A DNA stretch of 64,000 bases from Dipteronia dyeriana (GCA_032871835.1 CM065295.1:88777819-88841818), one strand, 5' to 3'; positions 11,801 through 24,820 are shown, numbered from the stretch's first letter. The notes: generated by a model from the letters alone, not told the origin. Made by a program: numbers and translations.

Positions 11801-13173
11801 AATCATTTTCGACTCTAATAAACCTTTTTAAAAGTTAATTGTTTGCATTTCTTTTATTGGCAGAACTTTCCATATGTACTCTCTGGTGTATGGGCAAATT
11901 ATAAAATTGTCCAAGAAGCACTTGGCATTCGACAGGTAGGTTTTTGTTTATAGTTTTGAAACTTCTAGTGCATTTGGGAGTGCTTTTAGTATCCAAAAAC
12001 GTGTTTTTAAACTTCTGAAAGCTTTTTTGTCCAAGTTATTTCACAATTGATATACAATTGTTTTAAAGAAGTGTTCTTTAGATAAACAAGAAAGCAATTG
12101 GAATAGGTTAATGTAGCGTTTTAGAAAATTTCCTTTTGCACAAAACACTTTCAGTACTCAAAAATCTTTTCTACAATAAACTCATAAACACACCTTTAGA
12201 TGAAATTTAAAATTAGCAGAGATTACTGACCTTTTATTATGATGGCAGGGAACGATAAGGGAGTTTCATCGGTGCAATATTAGTTTGGCATACACAGTAG
12301 ATATGAATACTGTTGTTCCCCAACATAAAAATCTCACCAACACAGGCTTGCAAGTTATCGTTTACAGGTGATTTCTCACATTCCCTTGGATTGAAATTTA
12401 CAAAACATTAAAGTAACCAAGGAAACAGTAAATGATATACCAGAATCAATACACAGTTGCAATTTGCTTCCATACACAGCTTGGATCTAAATCTAATCAC
12501 AATTGTATTTCTTTCGTAGTGGTGATCATGACATGGTCATGCCGCATAATGGTATCGAAGAATGGATAAGCTCCCTCGATCTCACAGTCGACATTGCTTG
12601 GCGACCATGGTTTATTAAAGGTCAAGTTGCTGGGTATGTTTACGTACTTTGATAATTTTCCAGGGGCATTTAACTCTGTTTTATTAAAAAACTTTTATAT
12701 AATTTTGAGTTGTGAAAATATGTTCTTGATACAGTTCTACTAAAATATTGAAAACAAATTTTCATAATATTGCGAATCATATGCCTTGTTGATTCCTGTT
12801 ATCGTCTTTTATTTCAATTTTTATAGTTATACTGGTTCGTAATTTGTAGATATACAACAAAGTATACGAACAGCGGATACCGTCTGACATATGCAACAAT
12901 AAAGGTGAGGAAAAATCTCTATATTAACATAAATTTTGTGACTACAACATTCAAAGATCCATTTATTTTTTACTAAAAAGGTTGAGACATCCACCAATTT
13001 CGAATTCATTTATAATTGGTGGTTGATATATGTGTGTGTTATTATTGATCTTCAAAAGAAATTGAAATTTAATTTTGGTGTTTGTGTAGGGAGCGGGTCA
13101 CTCACCTCAAGAATACAAACGCACAGAATGTTACACCATGTTTAATAGATGGATCCATTACTATCCTCTCTAG
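8843..13173 (+). CDS. SCPL gene A1: serine carboxypeptidase-like acyltransferase, 467 aa
   Basis: Fourteen exons: 8843-8982, 9122-9258, 10244-10320, 10440-10562, 10747-10849, 10951-10988, 11106-11207, 11396-11482, 11583-11735, 11864-11935, 12249-12367, 12520-12633, 12850-12904, 13090-13173. All introns are GT..AG and the joined frame is open (1404 bp). The protein has an N-terminal signal peptide (about residues 1-26, [16 protein letters not shown]), then [16 protein letters not shown], the oxyanion-region motif NGGPGCSG (77-84), nucleophile Ser178 in GSDSYAG, Asp388 in [10 protein letters not shown] and His444 in GAGHSPQEY. Several N-glycosylation sites (NYT, NTT, NGT, NIS) fit a secretory/vacuolar route. 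Aspartate before the nucleophile is typical of plant SCPL acyltransferases, which move acyl groups from glucose esters; peptidases usually have Glu. Oddities: Ser176 replaces the usual elbow Gly, and PQ replaces AP after the catalytic His. The substrate is unknown. Confidence 0.93.
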
Positions 13174-15580
13174 AAGTTTTTATGAATTGTGAGCAATAAT
13201 TCTAAAGTCAGTTGGACCTTGTAATGGAATCCTGTATTGTTTCAGTTGAGCTTTAATAGTTGTATTCATGAATCATGAATGATGAGTTGGGTATCAGATC
13301 AATTAATTAATCTCCGACCCTCGTAGGCAATTCATGTGATCATATATCCCTTGTTGGTACCAGCTCTTTGTTCTATCATTAAAAACTAACGAGGTTTACC
13401 TTGTGCCCTATGATGATTAACCAAATGTAAACAATATCACACCGTATCATATTAAATTTGTATAGGTCCATAGGAAGATACTGTATTCGGTAATATTTTA
13501 AACTCGTTCTAAGTTATACATATGGTTTCGTCTATAACCATATCAAACCAAAAAATTCAGTCCGGTAAAAAATAGGATCAATTTGGACCAATCCTATTTT
13601 GGGACCATACCAAACTAACTTTGATTGGTTCAGTTCGATCCAGATCGATCTAGCGGTTCTAAATTTGATTTGGACTTTCGTAATTGCAGTTATACTATGT
13701 AGATTTTATATTAGATATTGGGCTCCTTTTAATATATATATATAAATAAATAAATATACAAGGTCCGAAAAGTAAATATAATTTATATCATGTTTACTAC
13801 TTTAGAAAAATATTGGGTGTTGTGACATGTAGTAAAATATAATGGATTTGGATCCTCTACCGATTTTATCTTTTTAAAGTATATGATTGGTTGTTGATAA
13901 AGTGGTTATGGAAACCAGTCAACAACCAGTCACATCTTAATCACATATTCATTGTAATACTTATGTGTCATAAGATTAAATAAGGTTAGAAAAAAAAAAA
14001 ATCAGATCAGTAGAGAATTCAAATTTAAATAGAATATGTGCCTTAAAGGTATCCATCCAATTAACCAAATACTACTTGACCCGTCTCAAGCTCATATCCC
14101 TACCTCAAGTATCCTTTTGCCCATAAGCCGTTAATTTCTAATGGAATACCACTAGCGGTAGCCGGTAGGTGATTTACTTGCAGTTTTAAGCAAACTTGCT
14201 TATACGTGCAATTAAGTCTTAACTTGGGGGCTTTTTTACAATTTACCGTTTCTTTTTCTCACTTCCTGGCTCCAGCACCCCTTAATTGCTTTTGTTTCGT
14301 TTTTTTGTGTTTTATTTTTTATTTTTTTAAATCCGTCATTCGTTTTACCATATTAGGAAGAGAAAAAAAAATCTTCAATAAGACCAAATCAATAATTTGA
14401 TATTGTATACATTAGAGGAAAAGAAAAACCTTAATGATAATGAAAAGAAAAAAAAAAGCAAAAAAAAAAAAACTTCAAACCTATTTTTCAATGAGGATTA
14501 CAGTGGAGATGTATGATATCGTTATATATTCCTCTAATAATAAGAGTTGTATGTAAGATAGATAAAAATAGGGTTTAAAACATAAAAAAAAAAAAAACAA
14601 GTAAACATATTGTTTGTGGCTGTATGGTTTTATTTATTTATTAGAATTTAACTTCTAATCGTAAAAGAGTAATTATTGAATTTATATTTAATTTAGTAGT
14701 TCTGATAAATAATATAAATAAAATATTAAACAAATTTAAAATACGAAGTATTATTAGTTCAATAGAAAAATGTTAATAGTACCTGTCATATATATAATAT
14801 GATTCAAATTTATTATCTCAATTATATAAGTGTGGGATTCGCACCATAACCAAACGATATTCATCTGGTCGTTCACAAACAGACCGATGGTCAAAAAAAA
14901 AAATAATAACTTTTATTTTTTGGACTTGAATGGACTTTGGCAGTTGTCACCATACTTTCTTATACTAGCCAAGTAGCAGCTAACCAACCGATGACATGTC
15001 CATATCAGTATAAAATCTTCACTGCACCGTGTGTATCGTTGAGTGGTGCATCCAACCATTGAAAAACATATATATGGAACAAAAATCGCATGTGATATAA
15101 ATGTGACACTTATTTCCTGCCATATGTCTATTTTTCAATTGTAGGATGCACTACTTAGCAATACACCCGGTGCATTGAAGATTTTTTCCCATATCTCAGG
15201 TGGACTACAAAATCTACAATCATATCTAAATTAATTTTTATGTCACATGTAAAGTACTATACATTTTTAAATTTGCACATGTCCAAATAATGCAGGTCCT
15301 ATTGATAATAATATGGCTTGGAATTTTGAAAGTTTGATATGGGACTGCAGTGCTCCCACCAACATATTTAACTGCATTTCAAATCCAATTATTTATAATT
15401 TTATATCTATTCAACCAACATTTCGCAGTCTTCACTTCTACATATACCAACATATTATATTTGGACTTTTTGATATCAACAATAATATTAACATAAAAAG
15501 CAATCCTTTCTTCACTAATAAACATTATATTCAGCTAGCTAGCTAGCTTGCACGCACATGTAAAATTTCCCATCGAAACA
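13174..15580. other. Intergenic region between A1 and A2 (copy at 29149-31557)
   Basis: AT-rich sequence. It holds the A1 3' region without a clear AATAAA, a degenerate block of GGTTCAGTTCGATCC/CCGGT strings at 13550-13650 that looks like decayed repeat, and homopolymer A/T runs. The last few hundred bases before 15581 should contain the A2 promoter; AT-rich CATATTATATTT at about 15451 is a weak TATA candidate. A GCTAGCTAGCTAGC run (15535-15547) sits just before the start codon. No other gene seen. Confidence 0.6.
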
Positions 15581-18464
15581 ATGTTGAACATTTCCTGTGA
15601 TGTTTCAAATTGGGCGTGCTTGCGTCTCCTTCTTGTGCTAGTTTTCTCTGCAAATGCTGTTTTTTCCGGCACCATAGTCAAGACTCTACCTGGCTTCGAC
15701 GGTGAACTTCCCTTCACACTTGAAACTGGGTACGTATCTACTACTATGTATATATGATGTGAAATTCATTTTTTGTATTATATTATAATGTAGTATATGA
15801 TTTTGTTTTTCGAAATTTGATTTTCTTGTTTTGGAATGGTTTTTTTTTTCTTTCTATTTTAGGTATGTGGGTGTGAACAAATCAGAGCTGTTTTACTACT
15901 TTATAGAATCTGAAGGGAACCCTAAAGAAGATCCTCTGCTGCTTTGGTATAGTGGAGGTCCTGGCTGTTCTGCACTCAATGGTCTAATTTACGAAATTGG
16001 TACTATATCTCTCAGCCTTATTCATATACGTTTTACTAGTTTAGAAATCCGGAATCCTAACAAGGGAAATGTAATTTAATTCTTGATTTATGATTGATTA
16101 CAATATTTACTAAAATAAGTTAGAAATCAAATTATGGATGTTTGTTTTTAACCATTTGTAGGTCCATTAGCTTTCAATATCACAGCATATGAAGGAGGCA
16201 CACCCCAGTTGGAGTATTATCCATATTCATGGACAAAGGTAATATAATAATTAATTTATAAATAAGTGGACAATTAGTGTGTCACTCTCAAATTGTATCT
16301 AAATTTTCTTTAATTAATTACTTGTATTGTACTATATATATATATACACTTTCAGACAGCTAGCATTTTATTTGTGGACGCACCAGTTGGTACTGGTTTT
16401 TCCTATGCAACAAATTCAGATGGTTATGCTACTTCAGACACATTAACTGCACTACAGGTCTATTATTTCTTGAAGCTGGTAAGGGTATTTAATTACTCAT
16501 GAATGACCGTACGGACAATTAATTACAAAATGATATTATATATATATATTATTAATATTCTGACCTATGGTTAATTACTACATATGCAGTGGTTGGTGGA
16601 TCACCCACAATATCTCAAAGTTCAATTATTTGTCGGAGCTGATTCCTATTCAGGCATATCTGCCACAATCTTGGTTCAACATATATTAGATGGTAATTTA
16701 CTAGTCTGTTTTTTTTTGGTCTGAAACCTGAAATGTTTGTTTTTATTTTTATTTTTCTGAATATAATCAACTTTCAGGTAATGGTGATGGAAACTGGCCA
16801 ATATTGAATCTCAAGGTACATGATCGATCTATCAAAGAATTTAATTAACATGCATGGAAAACAAAGATTTATAGTTTGAATGTGAAACGTACGTTGGTTG
16901 ATATGGTTTCAGGGTTACATTCTGGGATGTCCAAGAATTGATGGACAGATTAATGAGAACTCAAAGACTGTATTTGCTCACCGGATTGGTCTTGTGTCTG
17001 ATGAACTTTACAGGGTAATTCAATTTCTTCACTGTTTCTTTTTTTTCTTTTTCTTTTTTTTTAGTTGGTGTATATTTGAATGATCAATTTTGGGTAACTT
17101 TTGGTTTTGGTCAGGCAACTAAAGAAAGTTGTGGAGCAAATTACTATGGTGTAACCAAAGCCGATTCAGCCTGCTATGAGAATCTTAAGCTGATCAACAA
17201 GGTGTGAGAGATTATTATTGACGTATAATTGTGTATATATTTCTATTAATTTGCAAAGATTTGGAAGCTTTAGAGACTGTCGACTGATTTTAATTTCTGT
17301 CTGTATAGTGCACAAAAGACATAAACAAAAATGATATTCTGGAGCCTAAATGCACTTGGGCATCCCCAGAACCAGAACCGTTGGCTCGAAGATCGCTCGA
17401 AGAGAATTCAGAAGATTTTATGATCCTTTCACCTGACTTTTGGTGCCATGTAATGAACATTTGTGCTTTCTCTGTTTCTTGATCTCTTCATCATCTATTC
17501 ATATCTGTGAATTTTTTTATTTTTTTTAATTAATCTTCATTTGCAGAACTTCAATTATTCACTATCTTATGTCTGGGCAAATGATGAAAGTGTGCAAGAT
17601 GCTCTAAATGTCACCAAGGTATGCATTAGCTAGATTCCTGAGAAATAAAGAAAATGTGGCGACTGATGATCACTAGCTATAACCAACCTCACACAAGTAC
17701 TACATTTTAACTGTGACAATCAGGGAACCATACGAGACTGGAAGAGATGCAACAAGTCTTTGGATTACACGTACGATGTCACCACTGTTCTCGATTATCA
17801 TCGAAACTTCACAACCAAGGGATTGCAAGCTCTAGTATACAAGTAATTTCTCAACCATCTCCATTATTCTTCGGATCATGAATTTGATCCCTCGTATTTA
17901 ATTATAGAATTTTGTTCTGTTTTTTCCTCCTCTGTTCACACACTAGTGGTGATCATGATTTTACAATTCCAAATGTTGGAACGCAAGAATGGATAAAGGA
18001 GCTCAATCTGACAATCATTAATGACTGGCGACCATGGCTGGTTGATGGACAAACTGCTGGGTATGTAAATCTGCCCACCAAATTCTTTTCAATGCATCTA
18101 TTAGCTAGATAGTGTCTGAAAATATTGGTGATTGCTTGTGTTATATATGCAGATACACAATAAAGTATTCAGAACATGGATATCGTTTGACATACGCAAC
18201 TGTAAAGGCAAGTGATTAGATACACGAAAACTATTACATTAATAAACTGTGTTCCTGATAACTCGAACCTAATACATTGTCAATTGTCAATTGTCAGACC
18301 GAATGAATGGGTTCTGAAAATTTAATGAGTTTTTTTTATATAGAAATTTTAATGACCGTTGTTTTTAAATGTTTGTGCAGGGAGCTGGTCACTCGCCACA
18401 AGAGTACAAGCGAAGGGAATGTTATCAAATGTTCGATAGATTTATTCATTACTATCCTCTCTAG
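15581..18464 (+). CDS. SCPL gene A2: serine carboxypeptidase-like acyltransferase, 466 aa
   Basis: Fourteen exons: 15581-15729, 15863-15999, 16162-16238, 16356-16478, 16590-16692, 16778-16815, 16913-17014, 17115-17201, 17309-17449, 17547-17618, 17724-17842, 17947-18060, 18153-18207, 18381-18464 (1401 bp, open). I chose the ATG at 15581 because it starts just before the signal peptide (hydrophobic [16 protein letters not shown]); no in-frame ATG lies immediately upstream. Landmarks: [24 protein letters not shown] (80-87), nucleophile Ser181 in GADSYSG, Asp387 in [10 protein letters not shown], His443 in [14 protein letters not shown]. Exon 1 is very close to that of A1, so the two are older tandem paralogues. 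Oddities: intron 13 starts with GC (AG|GCAAGT), Ala179 replaces the elbow Gly, and Ser80 stands where A1 and C have Asn. The exon 9 linker is four codons shorter than in A1. Substrate unknown. Confidence 0.93.
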
Positions 18465-18562
18465 CTAATGAACAATTAGGCTATTTATGCAATGCAAAAT
18501 CTCTTCATTTTCATGTTTAATTATGTTATTGGTAGAGATATTGCAACTGAAATGATGTAGGA

Positions 18563-18568
18563 AATAAA
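18563..18568 (+). terminator. Poly(A) signal AATAAA of A2
   Basis: Canonical AATAAA about 100 bp after the A2 stop codon; the same signal is at 34536-34541 in unit 2. No comparably clear signal follows A1. Confidence 0.5.
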
Positions 18569-18607
18569 GAATTCGAGGAAGGTTCTGTTTTGAATATTAT
18601 GTGCAAA

Positions 18608-18720
18608 GTCACATCGACGTAGTTCAGTTGGTAGATGAACGAGTTTGGGGTTTGTATAAATGAATTATAGGTTACCGGCTCGAATCCTATCAATAACGAA
18701 AGCTTTAAAAAAAAAATGTG
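18608..18720 (+). mobile_element. tRNA-like SINE fragment (copy at 34581-34693)
   Basis: It contains a Pol III A-box-like GTAGTTCAGTTGG (18619-18631) and a B-box GGCTCGAATCC (18677-18687), followed by an A9 run. The region does not fold as a complete tRNA, so a tRNA-derived SINE head is more likely. ATGTGCAAA occurs on both sides (18599-18607 and 18741-18749), but the right copy is about 24 bp beyond the A-run, so it may be chance. Confidence 0.5.
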
Positions 18721-19147
18721 GATCCCAAATCAATAGATATATGTGCAAACAAGCATGCATGTTCATTAATTTGAAGACCTATATGTAATAGTTAAGAAAA
18801 TATTTCGCGAATATTAGTTGTGCGAGATTCTACATTGGACAATAATAGTATATGAATGTGAAATAAATGCAAGAAGATTGAAGTTTATGATATAATTAGA
18901 GCCAATTGGAATTTTTTTCATGTCAAATTGTGTAAGGCTAAAATATGCAAGTTAATTGTTATATAAAGTTTAATTTCAATACATTACTAAATGTGCCAAA
19001 TTTGCACCCACCTTACTGGTAACGGCTTCTCCGGCTAGTTTTATATAAAACAACTTAAATGCATGAATAGGACAATATCAAATTTTAATAATGCATATAG
19101 AAGTATGGAACCATTAATTCACCACAGAATGTTATATATATATAATG

Positions 19148-19293
19148 AAATAACAAAATGAATAAATGAGAGATGAAAGAGATCGAGTGAGACCAGAGAA
19201 AAAGAGGAGAGAACTTTTTTGATTTATCGTCATCGGATTTTTACAAAATGACTACTTGACCACTTGCCCATTACATCATTAATTGCATCATTT
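19148..19293. mobile_element. Truncated left arm of palindromic MITE at unit 1/unit 2 junction
   Basis: Same sequence as 35121-35266 (AAATAACAAAATGAATAAAT through GCATCATTT), but the loop and right arm are missing because the duplication junction follows directly. Confidence 0.85.
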
Positions 19294-19299
19294 AACGAA
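19294..19299. other. Duplication junction with 6-bp filler
   Basis: AACGAA lies between the right edge of unit 1 and the left edge of unit 2. It matches neither the sequence after unit 2 (CCTTAAAC at 35267) nor that before unit 1 (AAAACAC before 3373). Short filler at a junction with no homology fits end-joining rather than recombination between long repeats. Confidence 0.8.
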
Positions 19300-20507
19300 A
19301 ATCATAACTCACAAATAATCTTGTATTAAACCATTATCAAATCAACATCTCAAACATCATCACCAACACAAAAAGGAAAAAATAAATTGCAGAAAGGAAA
19401 AATCTTGGGTTTCAGATGATGAGGGCGTCAGCGGCGAGCTTCGATGAGGACGACGGCAGCGGCGATCTTCGACGACGACGACGCCAGCGACGACTACGAC
19501 GAAGACGACAACGGGCTTCGAAGACTACGACGGCAGTGGGCTTCAAAGACGACGACAGCGGGCTTCGACGACGACGGGCTTGGCTGAAGAAGATGGCGAC
19601 GACGACGACGAGCTTGGCTGAAGAAGACAACGGGATGGAGGCAAACACGACGGTGATCTGGAGAGAGAGAGAGAGAGAGAGAGAGGAAAGGAAAAAAAAA
19701 ATGAGAAATGGATATGGGTAATTTTTGTAAGTATATATAACGATTTTAATTTTAATTTTTTAATTTTTTTTAGTTTTTAATAAAAAAATAAAAAACAAAT
19801 TCCCATGTACAACCAAACACTATTACTTAATATTCCCAGGAATCCGATATAATATTCTCATACATGACCAAACACATACATACAACTTTCCCAGTAATCA
19901 CATTACTGGGTTTCACTTTTCCAGGAATCACATTATTTTGATTGCCCCATACCAAACGGCCCCTTAGTAGTTCAATGAGATGAAATCTCTTGTGAGCCTA
20001 TTTCACCCGATTTAATTCTCATTACAATTTTCTCTCACTTCATTTTCTCCCTTCTCTCGATTTGATCTAATCTCTCTCCTCTCCATTCTATTCTAAACTT
20101 CTTCTCTGTTCTTCAAATTCTCCAGATAATTCCTAGCTAACTTGTAAAACAGAGTAACAACATTAACTTCAACCACCTAAAACAACAACTAAATCCAATT
20201 AGAAACTCTAAGCACAACACTAAACTCAATCACACACATCCACCGATCACCATCGAGGCATCGACCACCACCCTCATCGATCGAGAGAGATAAAATGAGG
20301 AAGAAGTTGAAGCTCACCCAAAATTAGAGCACACCAATCAACCAGAAACGACAATAGAAAGGCCCAAGCACAACAACCGGAAACGATCTCGATCTTTGTT
20401 TGATTTCCAATTTGAATATGGTTGAGAGGAGAAGAAAATGTTTGGGTGTTGGTGTGGTGGTCTGGTGAGCGGAGAAGAAACTGTTCCTGATCTGGGTTGG
20501 GTGAGTG

Positions 20508-20866
20508 TAGAGGTGTCTACGGTTCGGTTAAACCGTTCAAAACCGATCCGAAATCGTCCAAAAAAAACTGTAACAGTAACCGAAACCAACAGTTACGAAA
20601 CCGGTTGGAAACTGATTACGAGCCGGTTCGGTTACGGGTTAGTCTCCCAAAAAACCGACCAAAAACTTCCGATTTTATTTAAAAAAAACACATAAAAACC
20701 GCCCAAAACCGTCCAAAACCGCCCAAACCGTCGGTTACAAAACCGAACCCAAATAGTGTATGACGGTTTTGGTTACGGTTTCCCCTCTCCACGGAACCGA
20801 AACCTAAACCGAAACCGAAGGTTTCAAACCCAAACCGAAACCGAAACCGAACCGTGGACACCTCTA
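20508..20866. mobile_element. hAT MITE, unit 2 copy, 44 bp longer
   Basis: Same element as 4574-4888, with the same GGTGAGTG target duplication (20500-20507 and 20867-20874). It carries an extra 44 bp in the AACCGAAACC-rich right part (about 20804-20850). Either unit 1 lost this after duplication or unit 2 gained it by slippage. Confidence 0.85.
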
Positions 20867-20889
20867 GGTGAGTGTTTTACATGTATAAT

Positions 20890-22519
20890 AATAAAAAAAG
20901 GTATATATCATTTTCATCCCTATGGTTTACCATATTATCAATTTTGATCCTTATCGTTTCAGTGTTGACCATGCAGGTCTCTGTCGTTTCATTTAATCCA
21001 TATTTGGTCCCTACTGTCCAATTCCGTTAAGGTTTTTTAGAATCATGTCAGGTCAACGAGGGTAAGACGGTAATTCAACATTAGAGTTTTAAGAAGCCGG
21101 TCTGATGAAAGGGCATAATGGTAGTTTTGAAATTAATTAAATAAAAAATGAAAAAAAAAATATAAAACTAATTAAATTTAAAAATAAGATTAATTAAATT
21201 TATAATTAATTAAATTTAAAAAATAAAACTAATCAAGTTGAAAAATAAAACTAATTTAACTAATCAAAACTCATCCCAATCACCAACACCTCTTACCATT
21301 GGTCAACACCTCTCACCGCCCATAAACACCATCACCTCTCACCGCCTCTCACTACCTTCACACTATATTCACAAACCAAGAAAAAAAATTACAATCTCTG
21401 TCACGCACACACCACCACCATCTGTCTCACTCTCACGCACACACCACCACCAAACCACCATTTCTTTCTCTCACATACAGCCGGGTTCGAATCGGATATG
21501 GGTTCGATTTAAACCCCTCCACGAAATTAGTCTCAGTCGACCAGAAGCGACCCAACACCCAACACCCAAGAACGGCCAACATCATCGCACCAAATCACAA
21601 GCACACCTAGAAATCAAATTGCCGTCGTCGCGAATCACACCACCACAAGTCCTCTCTTCTCGTTCTCTCTGGTCTATCTGGATCAAGTCTCTTGGAGATG
21701 GAGCCTTGATTTGTCATGGAGCTGTTAGGCATATTATTATTATTTTTTTCCATTTTTTTTAAATATGTTCTTTGAAATGTTTGGATGTTGGTTTAGAGTT
21801 GTGTTTGGTTGTTGAGAAGGTGAATAATGTGGTGAGTTGGTTCTATTTAGGTATGGGTGCAGGCGTCGCTGTGCGAAATCGATGATGGTGATTTCAGGTG
21901 GGGGGTGGACTGGTTGGTGGTCGTTTGGATGTGGGATTGGGTTGGTTTGTTGGTTCGAACCCAGGTGATTGTGGTTTATTTTAGGGTTTGTGTTTGTATT
22001 TGTATTTGATTTTAGGAATTAAGCAAGTGGTTGGGATGAATTTTTCTTGTTTGGGGATGAATTTTGACGAAGTCTGGTGTTGGGTGTTGGGTCTGTTAGA
22101 ATCTCCAATTTTTTTGTTATTTTGATGTTGGGTCTGTTCGAATTATTATTATTATTTTTAATTTTAGGTTGATTTTTTTTTTGTTTTTCTTTTTCTTTTT
22201 TACACATGTATCTAGTATTGATCCAGACTGGGTCTCCATTGGATTGGGTGTGTTTGGTGGTGGTGATGAATTGGTGTGTAGGTGGTGGTAGTGGTGAACA
22301 TCATAAGGTTAGGTGGGGGCAAAATTGTCCTTACAAGCCCATCAGACATTTTAAGGGGTATAACGGTCATTTGACCATCTGATCAAGTCAGGTGGTCGGA
22401 TTTTAACGAAAAATGTTACAGAAAAATTAAACGGGTCAATACTAAAATGACGATGACTGAAATGGATAATATAATAAACCATTGAGACTGAAATGATATT
22501 TACCAAAAAAAAGTTGTCA
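20890..22519. mobile_element. Non-autonomous MULE, unit 2 copy
   Basis: Copy of 4912-6541 with the same ATGTATAAT direct repeat on the right (22520-22528) and matching left flank (20881-20889). It was duplicated with the segment, not inserted independently. Confidence 0.8.
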
Positions 22520-22528
22520 ATGTATAAT

Positions 22529-24348
22529 TTTTTTTTTTAAAATAATTACCGAACCGTCAAAACCGATTGCACCGGACTGGAACGGGGTAAATCGGAATCG
22601 GAACCAGCGATTCGGAACCAAAAATCGAAACTGGTCCAAACCGGGGATCCTCTCTAAACAGGGGTGGGTATTTATAAGGAACAGATAATTTCATTCAAAT
22701 CCTAATTTTTTTATAAACTATTACCTTTTTAAAGGTATTTGTCATATTTATAACTTTAGTCTCTTATTTTTTTTTAAATACATCACTTCATTCCTTTGAC
22801 CAAATAATCCATAGTCATCTATAACAAAATATATGAAAAGTTCCACTCTGCCCTTTTTATTATTTAATCTTGCTTGAAAGGGCAGTTTTGCCTTTGATTG
22901 TTTTTGTTTTTACACCTTTACATTTAAATAAAATGTACAAAATATCGTTATTATGTAGTGTTTTTTTTATATATTTTTTTATAATTTCGTAATTCATTTC
23001 ACATACTTTCCAAAATTTAATATTAAAATGATTTAAACAACAAAATAAAAAATAAAATAATTACAGATAACAGAAAAAATAGATAATGTAAAATATTATT
23101 TTTTTATATTAATTTGTTATCTAAAAAATTAATTAAACGAAATTATATTAAACTTAAAATTAAAATTTAAAAACTGGGTGGGTGGAGAGGTAAGATCGCT
23201 CAAATTGCCTGTCCAGGTCCAGTTTCAGAAACGGTTTGAAACTTTTTAATTTGCTCAAAAAATTGGAGGTCAAAATGTTTCAAAAAACGGAAACAGTTTT
23301 CGACCAGTGTTTGGAAAATCTCTGAAACAGTTTCAACCTTTCGAAAAAAAAATGGAGGTGGGTTTGGGTGGTTTCGGTTCCGAGATAAAGGGTGGGTTCA
23401 GGTGCTCTGGTTCGTGAGGCGTGGGGGTGGGTCTGGGTCTAATCGGCGCGCGAGATGATGGGTCGAACAGGTTCACGGCGGCACAATGAGGAATGGGTCT
23501 CGTCAGTTATGGATCATGCGATAGGTGAGGGGTGGGGCTTTACTGGTGGCGAAATGGAGAGGTGGGTCTGGGTCCAGTCACCGGAGAGATGAGGGGAGGT
23601 TCAAGCTGGTTCACGACGGCTCGATATGGATTGGGGCATGCCGGTCCTGGTTCGCACGATAGATGGGGGTGAAGCTCGGGTCTAGAATTCATGTCAAACG
23701 AAAAACCATTCAATCAAATTTTTTTGGGAACTTTGTACCGGAAATCCATACCTCACATTTTATCTAACACGAAAGATGAAGCAGGCGATTGAAGATGAGA
23801 CTGGGGTGGTTTATTAAAGATAAAGAGATAGGATTGAAACCATTTAAAAAAATTTAATCAATGGTAATTGATTGAAGATGGAGAGGGAGGCGGTTGATTG
23901 AAGATGGAGAGATAAAGTTGAAAGTTTTTTAAAATTTTAATTTTGTTTTGCCAGAAGTTTTAAAAGTTCAATTAATTGCAGTTATTATTTTTAGTGCTGT
24001 AAAGACTAAAATAACCTTACATGTGTTATCTTTGATTAACAACAGTATTAAAGCAATGTATTTTGGAAAAAATAAATTATTAAAGTTAGGAATATGACAA
24101 AGACCTTTACAAATGTAACATTTAGTAAATATGTCAGGGTTTTAATGAAATTGCCCTACAGGAAATTAGGAAAAGGGTTAATGAAAAAAAAAATGATTGC
24201 ACCAAACTTTTTTTTTATATAAAAAAATAAAATAAATATTATTTAAATAATAGAACCGGGTTCAAGTTTTAGTTTGGTTCTAATAATAGTAGTTTCGGTT
24301 CAAACCGAACCGTTGGTTCGAACAGAACTGCGGTCACCTCTATCGTGA
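22529..24348. other. Repeat-derived region upstream of A1 copy
   Basis: Duplicate of 6551-8370, nearly identical, with the same absence of genes. Confidence 0.5.
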
Positions 24349-24704
24349 TTCTCTGTTGTATAAGACTTTATATTTAAAAAGAAACTGTTTTGTTAGCTCT
24401 AGTTTTCAGTTCCCGAAAGAAAGGCAGTTACATATATGTTTGATATGTTGTTAGTTACAGCTTGCTAGATCTCACTAGCTTTACTATCTTACTACCTTCG
24501 TTTTACACACGTGTTGATTTGAATTGTGAGTAAAGATGAGACAACATTGGATTACTTTGAAAAGTGAACCTGCCTAGCATTCCCAGACACAAGATACTTA
24601 TTTGGGTCTACCAACAGTTGTTCAAAGCCGATTTCCATTCCACCAACAATTCGTCAGCTGTCTGTCCTGATGACTTGCATCTTCATTTCAAAAATAATAC
24701 TGTA

Positions 24705-24726
24705 ATATATATATTTATATATAATC
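24705..24726 (+). promoter_or_regulatory. Probable TATA region of A1 copy
   Basis: Same AT tract and pyrimidine-rich leader as upstream of A1, at the same distance from the ATG. I see no promoter difference close to the gene, so the copies may be expressed alike. Confidence 0.4.
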
Positions 24727-24820
24727 CTCTAATTCATTATCAAACATCGCCTTCTAGCTTGCACTATTTTTCTTTTTCTTTTTCTTTTTTTCTTTTTAAT
24801 TATTTTCACCACTTCGAAAA

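Larger units (their letters stand above)
3373..19293. repeat. Tandem segmental duplication, unit 1 (about 15.9 kb)
   Basis: This stretch is repeated at 19300-35266 in the same orientation, with an offset of 15,927 at the left edge and 15,973 at the right edge. Similarity starts sharply at AATCATAACTCAC (3373 and 19300) and ends at GCATCATTT (19293 and 35266). It contains the right part of a MITE, a hAT MITE, a non-autonomous MULE, SCPL genes A1 and A2, and a tRNA-like SINE. Every transposon is shared by both units, so all were present before duplication. Confidence 0.97.

Noticed and set aside
15548..15580. Upstream extension of A2 beginning at TTG
   Set aside because: No ATG in that extension; it would put charged residues and an extra segment before a good signal peptide that already starts at 15581.
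18608..18720. Functional tRNA gene
   Set aside because: It has A- and B-box-like segments but the arms do not pair as a full tRNA, and an A-run follows; SINE-like relic preferred.
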